Origin: Balanoglossus misakiensis
Taxonomy: Eukaryota > Hemichordata
Direction of reading: 5' to 3'
DNA: 64,000 nucleotides
Assembly: GCA_040954595.2 (NCBI GenBank)
Contig: CM082581.2
Span: forward strand, 3,348,001 to 3,412,000
The position numbers and the translations under genes are program-made. Positions 1 through 11,789 of the stretch are shown here, one piece after another. Under the pieces are notes generated by a model, which was given only the letters and a program-made list of their open reading frames with translations, was not told where the DNA came from and made no database searches. Position 1 is the first letter of the stretch, and every line of letters starts with the position of its first letter.

Positions 1-230
1 TGGTGCAGCTACAGGTTGATGGGGTAGGCGATACTCTCGCCTCATAGCCACACAACAAATCATCAACAACATCATCATCATCGTCATCACCATCATTATC
101 ACTGCTGGTATATGTCCCATCATCATTTGGTGATGATGATGATAAAGCTGTATTTCCCGTAGCAAGGTAAGAATCCTCCTGTATAGATTTTTTGATGAGC
201 GACACTGATCTTGGCCTTGGACTCCATGAT
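1..230 (-). CDS. KNDC1: KNDC1 exon 9 (partial, runs off left edge)
   Basis: Acceptor TTCTTAG at 231. The frame continues from exon 8 as RSWSPRPRSVSLIKKSIQED and then a Ser run and an Asp-rich stretch (DNDGDDDDDD) coded by a (GAT)n-like tract. It is open to base 1. The position matches the linker between RasGEF-N and RasGEF. The trinucleotide tract may be length-polymorphic. Confidence 0.9.
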
Positions 231-3200
231 CTAAGAATTTTTTTGAAAGACAAAAACAAACAGGTGTTATTCATGGTAAACAGAACTAGTTATGACAAAG
301 TCTCTCTCTCGCTGCCCTTTTTCCATTAATTGTGTTTAATACAAAACAAACATTTATGTTAATGTATATGTAGTGAATGAACGTTCAACCACACACAACT
401 TCCATCCTACTTGTATGATATGAGAGTAAAATTTCGCCCAAAATGAATATATGGTAAAGACCGTTTATTCATTTTGGCGAGTTGGCCAAATAGGTAAATC
501 TTTCTCCATACCTTTTTGGTGTTTTGACCGGTTCTTGTCCATTCACAGCTTCAAACAACTTCTCCAATACTTCTTCTTCCCAATACAGATCACAGAATTT
601 TTCACTAACAGCACTAGTGAAGGTAGTCCACTTTAAGTTGGCCAATGAAGTTATGTACTTGGCTACACAATACAAAACAGCAAGGTCTCATAAATGTATC
701 AGATATCTACTGTAAAACACGGGCAATAAACTTTCGCGAAACCAAAATAGCGTGAAAATAAAAAGTCACGTAATTTTTTTTTTGAAGATAATGATGAAGT
801 GAATGAAATAAGAGAACGCGAAAATTAATACTCGCGAAACAGTGGCCTCTCTCGATATCTCGAAAATTTTAACTGTTTTACAGTATCTTTTTTAATCACA
901 TGCACAAACCAACTTTGTCATTGGACATTTAATACTGAACAGAAAATACTGGGCTTTTCACTGGTCATGCTACATCACAAAAATATGTATGTACATCATC
1001 ACATCTGGAATTCTGGAACTACTTTTGTATTGCCTTTTTGAATTTGTCGGTGCAAAAATGGAATTTATTCAATTTTCTGAATTATCGGGTACATTCTGGT
1101 GCTACATCACAAAAATATGTGTCAACATCATCACATCTGGAAATTATCGGGTACATTCTGGAATTTATTCAATTTTCTGAATTTAATATCGGGTACATTC
1201 TGGTGCAGGAGACTACATGTCTCCGAAAGCTTCATTGCTCCACCATAAATCAGTTGATCTCAGAGTGCTATCAAACCTTAGTTTATACACACATACACAC
1301 ACTGCTGCTCTACGGGAATATTTGGGACTTTGCTATGTGCCAGGCCTGTCCTGTCACTTTTTGTCTTCTGCTTCATGTTTAATGCTTGGTCCTGGGCACT
1401 CCTATTTACATTCATTGTCACGAGTTTGGTTCACATTCATTACTTATTTTTCTGACGCTTTTTTGTTAAGAAAATGACACTGATATACCACAAAATCAAT
1501 TTCTGATATAATAGCAATAACCCCGCCACAGTCAGGTATACTTTCAATTTGGGTACAATTCTCTTCATATAGCACTAGCCTTATGACTTGTGCTATATGT
1601 TGCAAATTGTACCCAAATCTCGCATATACTCATCTGTGGTGGGGGTTACTGTTTAAATAGACTATACTCACCCATAGCAACATCTTCGATCCCATTTTCA
1701 AGATAGCCATCAAAGGCATAAGTCTCTCTGATAAGTTTGATGACTCTCTTCAAATTGGAGTTAACTGTCAATGCATCTGTTAAATGTTCATTGACTACCT
1801 CTTCTGTACTTGATAAATTCGACTGCATATGGACTCCACTGTCTCTTGATAAGGATGAGATTGAGGTTGGAGAGGCAGGCGATGTGGCATCAGGTTTCAA
1901 TTTTTCTAAAGGTCTAGTATCATCCAAGTCATCAAGCATGGTTTTCGAGTTGTTGCTGCTGTAGCTCACATCAAGTTTGTCTAGATTTGGACTGTAATGG
2001 TTGTTGGTTTTCTCTCTTTTCTGGTCAGATCTCGGATAAGAACTGCTTTCACTGCTTTCAGAGTCACTGCCGCCATTCTCATTGGAATTCCATTTTTTGT
2101 GCTTTTTCGATTTTTCTGTATGGTGACTTCTTTCCAACTTCTTTCTTTGATACTCTCTGCTTTGAGGCTCTCTTTTGGAAGTGTTTTTAACATCCGAGTC
2201 TGAATCTGTCTCAGTGGGTGTCAACTTGTTTGCAGTCAACAGTAAGTTTTCCCTGGAAGATTTCAAGCCTCTACTGTCAGTAGGACTGTTAGGGGTACTG
2301 GATAACAACTGTCCCATTTGTGGACTGTACTGTAATCCCACAATTGGTGCAGGGAAGGATATGTTCTGAATGTTCTGCATACCTGAGAATTGTGTAGTAT
2401 TGCCTTGGACTGTTGGAATTCCTGAGTAAGGTACACCGATGGGGACCATGTTAAAAAGTCCAGTGTTCGGATCCTGCTGCAAAGCCACCTGAATTGGGAA
2501 GTTGGGATAGATGCCTGGCATTTGTATTAAAGGGTTTGTGGGAATGTTCTGGCTGGGACTAGTCGACATTTGCAGGGGACTGATCTGGTGTGGATTATAC
2601 GGAGTTGTGCCGGGGCTATTCTGCATCTGATGATGATGCGCTTGTTGTTGCTGTCTTGACAAGTTTGGCATTTGCATCACAGGCATCTGTATTGGAGGGT
2701 TTTGCCTTACATCTTGGTAACCGTGCCCAGTCTGTGGATCCGACTGCGGTGGCTGGTTTGCGTTATCTTTCACCAGCTGTTCTCTGGTGATGTACTCTTG
2801 TTGCGACCTTTGCCCTTTCACTTCTGACCTTTCCCCTTTCACTTCTGATCTGCCCTCTTTGCCCGGCAGAGAAACCGTTCCATCCTTGACACATATTTCC
2901 TTGTTTTCAGTTTCTAACTCTTTGTCCTTCATTTCTTTTGTACTTGCTTGTTTGTCAACATTTGACTCATCATCTTTCTTGGTTTTGCCTTTCTGGGTTT
3001 CTGCTTGCCTTCTTTTCCCACTCTTTTCGTGCCTCCTCTGTTCTTGTTTCTTTCCTTGCCCTTCATCTTTACGGCCGTGCTTTGTATTCTTTGACGAAGA
3101 TTCTGATCGACTTTTGTGTTTCTTCTTCGCTAATCCCTCCTCGCCAGATGTCTGCTTCTTGTGGGACTTTCTTCCGTCCTTTTCAGCTACTTCATTCTCT

Positions 3201-6200
3201 AAATCCTCCACCATGTTAGCCGGTGGCTTGGGTTTCATCAATTCTAATTTCATAGCCTTGGCTATCTTCTGCTTGAACTCGTCCGGCGGCACGATGTTAG
3301 ACTTGCCACGATTGGAACCAGAATTGGTCTTAGCTTTTTCATGGTGCAAGACTATTGGAGTGAAATGAGTAGCTTGAGATGAATAAGCATTTGGAAGACG
3401 GAAATCAGTCAGCGTATTTCTTCTACTGCCGAGAAGGGATGGATTCTCACCATTCTTAACACTGGTCTCTTTATCCAGGCAGCTTGTCAGATCACCAGTA
3501 CTGGCATTCTTATTCATCGGCCTTTCCTTGACCGCGCTAATTATTAAAGGAGACAGATGTCCCTCCGAAAGATTGTCTTCATCTGACAAGTCTCTCCTGT
3601 TTGTGCTCACAAATGCTGACGGTCTTTCAGGCAAGCCCAGGCGCTGTGTCAGTGGCTGCTTAACAAGGGGTTCATACTGGGCAGAAGACTCGGATTTCGG
3701 GAATTCTAGTCTCGGAATGGTAAGTTGAACAAACCCCTTCAGGGGAACAGGTTCTACAGGAATATCCAGTTTGGGGGGAGATTTCGGAAGAGACAAATTT
3801 TCCAACTCAAGCGACTCTTCTAATAAACCTTTTGCAAGTTGACTTCTTCCATCTTTCCAGAGCTGCTGGCACACTTCTTTGGAGACGATTCCTGATTCAG
3901 TTTCATGTTCTTCACACATCTATCAAAGTAGAGAAATTCAAAATTGAGTAAGGACAAGAAGGCTTTAATGGACACCATGTGCAAATTCAATGCTCACAAA
4001 AGCAGAACTCCTCATGTTTCATGAAATTCAGCATTACCTTTATTGGGAATTTATAAGATAATTATGTAGATGACCTTTTATTTACCTGTATGCCACATCT
4101 ATAAAACTTCTGGAATAAATCAATTTAAGCACACAGATAAATGTGAACAAATCGAATGTGATTTTAAGTTTCACCATTGTAGTAAGAGTCATTTGAACAA
4201 ATATGTATGTGATTGGAAAAAAAGGTAGCAAAGTATTACAATGTTTCACAAGGCTTCCTTAGAAAATTCTACACGTTTACTTGACATTTATACTTTGAAA
4301 TAAATGTATGACTTGAATGGTCAACATTTTTAATGATGAAATTTCCAAATTGCACTATGGCATGATCAAAATGTTGTTTTCCAATGCACTATGGGTAATT
4401 AACTATGTGTATACTATTTCATGAGCTACATGTACTTCATACCTAACAACAGAGCCTAATTTAGAAACCATATGAGTGACTGACTAACTAACCTTGGCAA
4501 CGTAATCCAAACTGGGTCTATCATCTCTGCTGTCTTGTGTCATCTTAATGAGTAAATTTTCCAACAATTCTGTGATTTCTGGCTGTTGTGTGGGGCTCAG
4601 TCTCCAGTCGGCTGCTGACCACAACATGGCTGCTATTCCAAACAAACATGTCTGTATGAGAAGAGAATTAATAACCAGTCATCAACAGATTAAGAAAACA
4701 TCATAGGCATGCCTGTTCAATGGCTAAAAAAATTTCTGACAAAGTACTAACCTGGTCACTATATTGACTACTACAAGATACTCATTAGAAAATACTCCTT
4801 AGCATATTCAACTTTTCCATGTGAAAGTTCCTTTGCTGTAAATTTTTCGCTACGTTTTCAATATGTTTATTTTGTGTGTATCTATTGCAGTTTCTTGCTC
4901 AACTTTGAACAATCTCACATCTTCAGTGGTCATTCCACGTACACACCAAAATCCACTAAGATGTGCACTCTCGTTTCCGAGCCTTTACTGTTGACGGACG
5001 GACAGAATACTTTCGAAGGCAGTGTAGGGACAGTACAATTCAGGTGAATTTGATGATTTTGATATACAAATTACAATATCTAGGCAGACACCTTATACTT
5101 ATAGGAAACGATTTTCCTTCTGCAATGCTTTCAGTAAAATATAAGACTGGCAATAGAACAGATAACTTCCGGGAACGGTGAATGAACAACAAAAAGTTTG
5201 TACTGTACCCCTTTCCCCTAGCCCCACTAAAAATAAATTGTTTTGCCCCTTAAATTCAGATACAGACATACGAATAACTCCCACCTTATTACATAAAACA
5301 GCATGGGAGCTTAAAAACCAGCTTTCACTTTCCCTTGAGTTCCAATCATTCGTTGTCCAGACAGCGTTTTTTGAGTTGTTCAATATTATCAACCAGCCAA
5401 CTGAAACGGTTATCTTACCTTGTCATCAAGAATGCCTTGGTCTTGCAGTTCAGGTGCCAGATACATAGAATCCAAGCTTGTATTTGCACTGATACTTCTG
5501 TATGATACACTGCCATTTTCTTTGATCAATGTGGATGACAAAGAAATGTATGATGCTACAGAAAATAAAATGCATACAAGAAAATACATCTTCATCAGAA
5601 TCAAAAGTCACAACATGAACACAAGAATTGCAATTACTTTACTGCCTATTTACTTTGCAATATAAATCTTATAATATAGGGTTATGATCTATGCAGGCTG
5701 GTTGAACTTTGAAGGACACTGGATGGTCAACGACAATCAGGCCATGCAATTTTGTCCACATCAATGACAACAGAGCTGAGTCCAAAAGTGAAATTGTGTG
5801 AGAAAATTACAACATATGATTGTATACAGGCAAAAAAAACAAAGCTTTCCAAAAACGACAAATGGACTACAAACTACAGTTTCAATATACTTACGAAGAA
5901 CTCCTTTACTCTTCACTATTGCCAGTACGCACTGTCTACACAAAGCCCAAATCTCCTCCTCCAATAATGGACTATTCCTAACTTCTAAGATCTCTTGAAT
6001 CGACTTGGAGTTGCTTTCCTTTTGAGATTTTGATTTGTGTTGCGTTTTCTGTTCAATACTTGTTTTGGTTTTTCTTGATTTTTCTACACTTAATCCTTCA
6101 TCCCTTGGCGAGATTGGTACAAATCCTTGCCTCTTTCCTTTCTCCTCCTCCTTTGTTTTTGCATAACTTTTGTGAGATATTTGTTCATCACTCGTAGAGG

Positions 6201-9200
6201 TAACATTAACAGCTCCAAGTTCCAAGCCATCACCTTTCCTCTTCGGTAAAGGTATGTTGCTTGAGGGTTTCTTCTCAGACTCTGATATGGTTTCTACATC
6301 AGTACAATGTGTCTTGGCCTCGGTATCCGATTTTCCAGTAGTTATGTTGATTTCAGGAAAGCTTCTTCTTGCAGCTGATTGGACAGAAATGCCAACTTCA
6401 TTTCCTGTCTTCGGTGAGTACAACTTATTCAAAATGTCTTGAGCTCTTTTTGAAAGCTGATCAAAAGCTGCGAGAGCATTTTCAGAACTTCCTTCTGAAC
6501 TGTTCCCAGTGTCCTCCATACTTTCTAAATGGGCATTAGTTGTAGTGGGTTGATGTTGTTTGTTGTCAATCCTTGGAAATTCTCCAATAACTACAGCATC
6601 TGTAAACCCTTCATCCAATTCTGAGCCTCCACTGTATCCTGGACTTCCAAAGATTGGTTTGACGGTGTCCCATTTTCTGACATCTAAAAAAAAATATATG
6701 CAAACAAAGTCATACTGTGAATCACACATCCACTTCAGACAAACAAAACTTATCTTGGGGCATATTTCTCCTCACAGCTTTATCTCATGAATAGAAAAGA
6801 TTGAAATTGAAAGTAGCTTTTTATAGAGGTACAATAAACATAAAATACAGATTCAGATCTGAAGCTTCCTATAGGTGATCTGAGTTACTTATCATTTCAT
6901 GTTCCTGACACAAGAAAGACCTTTTAGTTTTACCTGCATATTTATAATGATGTAATTTCCAAATTGCACTATGGCATAATCAAAATGTTGTTTGCCAATT
7001 CACTATGGGTAATTAACTATGTGTATACTTTTTCATGAGCTACATGTACAAGGAATTTTATTAAAACTCTTTGGAAGAAGAGGACGCCCTCAACAACTAG
7101 GAGACTAGTTCAAACTTGTTCTTTGTATCGTTTATATTGTCTGCATGTTGTGTATTGTAATCTTTGTAACTTTTTTTCTTTGGTCTGTTGCAAAGGTTAT
7201 AACTAAATATATGGACCAAGTTGTGGTGTCAAGTATTTTGAAACTATTTATAATATTTATAATGACAAAGGCAGATAGACAGGCAGAGACACTCCCTGAC
7301 CTGTTACCGGTATATGTACATACCACATGGGAGTTAATAATAGAACATTGCAGTGGTTGTATTATGGGTGGAACCCAGGTAAATGATACTGGGTTCCCCA
7401 GTCATTTTACTGGGAGTCCCCATGGTGTATCAATGTAGTCATATACTATGTTCACACTGGGTCAAATGTTTCAGAGACACAGTTTGCAATTTGTAAACAC
7501 AGAGAATTATTCCTTTGAGTCACTTTGTGTCCACACACACAAAGTTTAAAGGGACAAAGTCTCTCTCGCTGCCCTTTTTTCATTAATTATGTTTGATACA
7601 AGACACCGTTTATGTTAATGTACATGTGGATATATAGTGAATGAACATTCAACCACACACAACTTCCATCCCCTTTGTATGATATGAGAGTAAAAACTCA
7701 CCCAAAATGAATAAATGATAGAGACCGATTATTCATTTTGGTGAGTTTTTCACTCTCGTTCTACAAGTGGGATGGAAGTTGTGTGCGATCAAACATTGAT
7801 TCACTATATATCCACATGTAGAATAACATAACCAGTGTCTTGTATCAAACATAATTAATGGAAAAAGAGAAGCGAGAGAGAGAGATACTTTGTCCTTTTA
7901 CGCATAGACCCAGGGGCTCTACCATATAGACTTATAATCATCTTGTCAATGGAAGTATTATAAAAATGATGAACAAAATGAGTTAAATGCCAGTCTTACC
8001 AGTAACATTACCACTGGCTGAGGGATCAGATGAATGTATACCAAGTCCAATAGATGAGAGTTCATAACACACTGCTCTTGATGACAATCCACCTAAATGT
8101 TGATCACAGATGTGTAATACTTGTTGTAAGGTGGGTCTTTCTCGGATGGAATCAACACACAGTTTGGTCAGCAAATCACACAGCTCATTACTGATTGATA
8201 ACTCCGAGGAATTTGATAAGTTATATTCAATTGCTGTCCACAGTGTGTTGCCTAATGAATAAAGATGACCCTGCAAGAACAAAGACGAACAATTATGAAA
8301 ATGCAAAACAATGTGCCCGGTAATACATTGACAAACACAGTTCTGATCATAAAATGAGCATACACTTAGACATTTGCACAACAGTTTCTTAAAGGGACAA
8401 AGTCTCTCTCTCGCAGCCCTGTTTCCATTAATTATGTTTGATACAAGGCACCGTTTATGTTATTCGACATGTGGATATATAGTGAATCAATATTCAACCA
8501 CACACGACTTACATCCCACTTATAGACACCCAAGTGAAAAACTCGCCAAAATGAATAATTGGTCTGTACCTTTATTCATTTTGGGCGAGTTTTTACTCTC
8601 ACATCATACAAACAGGATGGAAGTTGTGTGTGGTCGAACATTGATTCACTATAAAACGGTGTCTTGTATCAACCATAATTAATGGAAAAGGGGCAGCGAG
8701 AGAGAGACTTTGTCCCTCTAAGAATATTTTCTGCCAGGTGCTGCGATCGTGAAACACTTTTGAAATGGGTGACACTAAAAGGTAGTGTACAATACAGCAA
8801 AATGGCAATTATGAGAACACCTGGGGAGATTAGCTTTCAGTTCAGATATACGATCAGTTTTTGTATGTGATCTTGAGGGGGTGCGTCAAATTAGGTCAAG
8901 CATGTTGCGTATACGTTTCATTACGTTCATGGATGTGTGTTACTGTTTCAAAGATGATATGGCAAAACTTGTGGATATCAATTTGATAAAACCTTGAAGC
9001 TGTTTGATAATCATATGAAAATATCTCTATGTTTACATTTAAGCAAAGCATGGTGTTTGACAGGTCTTTATTATCGACTATGCCATTTTGTTTCCTTTCA
9101 TTTGCATATCAATTGCGTATGGAAAGCACTGCCAGTGGTTTCACAGCAGTGTATCAAAACTGGTTTCACACATATCTGGTTCATGTGTGAACCTTGTCAT

Positions 9201-11756
9201 AACTTTTGTGTTCAGCCGAAGATCCAGATTGACAGCTGTCATGACTGTTTCAATATTCACATCTCTTTAGGGCATTGTCGGTCCGCATGTGTAAGGGTGA
9301 CGGTTTGGACTGACTGTCATGCTTTTGTGATTATTTCGTTTAATCCTATTGTTCACACCTCTGTTGAATTGCACATTACTGTACATGCAACAACAAGCAG
9401 TTAGATTTTTGAAAGACAAAACTTTCTTGAAGTGCCAAGCAAAACAGTTTGTCCACACACATTGCGGGGTCATGGAGGTAGTTCAGATAGCCGAACAAGA
9501 CGGATAATCGACATTTGACTGTGTGCCCCACTTTGAAAATGATACACTTGAGAGTTACTCACACGCCAGATATAGACAAGATGAAAATGCAGTGATCATC
9601 ATTTCTATAAACAAGAAAAGATTTCAGTGTGAGATCTGGATTTCCAAATACAATTCTGTTGCGACCAGTAGAATGGCATGAAAATATGTAAAATCGATCT
9701 GATTTTCCCATTTTATATCATCATTTTTGACTCAACTACAACAGTTTAGATATCTATAACCTTACTATTTTGAATTCAGTTATAAATTTGCAAAGCCATT
9801 CAAAGACCATTAATTGTTCAGATAAAAAAATACAAACGTTGCAAGATTGACACTACTTTTATTACAAAAATAGTGTCAAGGACGATTTTAGAACTTTTGC
9901 CAATATGGGCTCATGCATCACAAGTGAGCAAAGACTTGATATACAACACCTGTTTGTTTGTTTTGTTTTCAAAAAGAATGACAGGGAAATTTTACCCAAA
10001 ACAAGTCAGATTGTATGTTTGAAATACTGTATCCATGATATATGGTGATGAAAAGTTGCTCTTTGTTTCTAATATAATTCAAACGACATTTAACATTCTT
10101 TATTTTTGAGAACAAATCTGGAAAAATAAGCCCCCTTTTCAGAGTCTTCCTGTCAACTGCAGGCATTTACAGTTCTATACAATACAAAGACATCATGGAT
10201 ACAGTCCAAGTGTTAGACATTGCAATGTATCATATGACATGCCTAGCAATCCTGGATTACCAAGTTTCTCAAGAATCCATCCAACTTCAATCACAAAATT
10301 TGGCAAACCTTTGACAAGTTCTAAATAGCTGCTGGCAAATCTCTCAAAATACACTAATCTACAGTTATGAAACATGTTGCAAACTGACATTTCAAATTTG
10401 TCTAGATTTACTTGATGAAAAATAAACACCTCACCTGTCAAACTGCATTCCTACTCTATTTGCCATACCCAAGCAAGTACATTGACAGTCAGTGAGAAGT
10501 AACTGTAATAATTAGCTGGCATTCCTTCAGGGCAAACCGGTAGCACAGTACCATAATTTGCAAATAACATTGAAAACAGACATACTTTGAAATCACCCAC
10601 TAGACTGAGCATTTGAAAAAATCACCAGTGAAACACATACTCTATGGGATTTGAACCTTTCAGAATGGTATTAAGTACCAGTTGCACTTTGGGTTAATGC
10701 CTGTCATGTTAAGAGTTAAAAAAAAAAACATTTACAACATGCTTAATCCTTATGATTAAGATTTCTTCATCACTTAGAATGTTACTGGGATATGCACCCC
10801 AATTTTGAAGAGACAGGTACACTTACGGTACAATAAAGTTGTAAGGTAACACAAGGGTAACAATGAACACACAACACCATTATGCAACAACTCTCAAATA
10901 AAAAAAATCAATGCAAGAAACCAACCTGTTTTTCTCCCCAGCAATAAAAGGAGGGTGATATCCTACTATAATGACACTTTTTATACTTGATTGGCACACA
11001 AGAGTCCACTCTAACCAAAGTGAGCGAGATACAGGAGGTCAACTGTGGAATAGGTTGGCAGCCACACTATGCTACATACAATACATACAGTCACAAAATG
11101 GGTCAAAGGACAGAGCAACCAACAATGGCTCATTTGCATGTAATCTTAGAGTCAATAGTGATTATCAGCACATAACTGTTAACTCTAGAAGTGATCCTTC
11201 TGCAACAAAGGAAACACTATAACCTGAAAATCACATTACCGTACTCACCATCACAGAACACAAATAGAAATGGGAACTGAGGCAGGAAATTCCTCTGAAT
11301 CACATTACTTCTTGGTTTTGTACGAGAAAAACGGATTGATTGCTTATAAAGCTGAGTCATGTCATATGATTTCCTGGCATGGAACTCCACAAAAAAATGC
11401 TTGTTTTTTACCTCATGATAGCTCAGATTCAAATGGGACCAAAATTGGTTGACATTCAAACTAGAAAAAAAGGCAGAAAAATGTTGATCGAGGCATTTGT
11501 GAAGACTTGTGTATATTATTGATCCATTTCACTGAGTACAAAGGGTCTAACAATACTTCACTCTACACACAGACTCTATCCCCCAGCACTAGGACTTCAC
11601 AGAACAAAACCGATGAGGAAAGCCAATTTCTCAAAAACTAAAACTACTTCACTGAAAATTTCCACCAATTATACTTAAACTTTAATTTCAATCTGAAATG
11701 AAAATAAACATGTTTCAGTAATATCGTGTTTTGTACTTCTTATTGATACATGTACC

Positions 11757-11789
<33 letters not shown>

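Larger units (their letters stand above)
6684..7999 (-). other. KNDC1 intron 3 with repeats
   Basis: Intron between exons 3 and 4. It contains the second copy of the 107-base repeat (6943-7050), a short repeat shared with 62655-62765 (7448-7547) and a full foldback element (7550-7900). Confidence 0.8.

Noticed and set aside
961-1206. Repeated units suggesting a CRISPR-like or satellite array
   Set aside because: Only two or three irregular units in animal DNA; a local duplication.
2787-3368. 193-codon plus-strand ORF
   Set aside because: It is antisense to KNDC1 exon 7, whose frame is clearly coding; the Ser/Phe/Leu-rich translation is the shadow of the Lys/Glu-rich tract.
9088-9473. Overlapping ORFs on both strands in KNDC1 intron 2
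   Set aside because: Cys/His-rich chance translations without zinc-finger spacing or homology.
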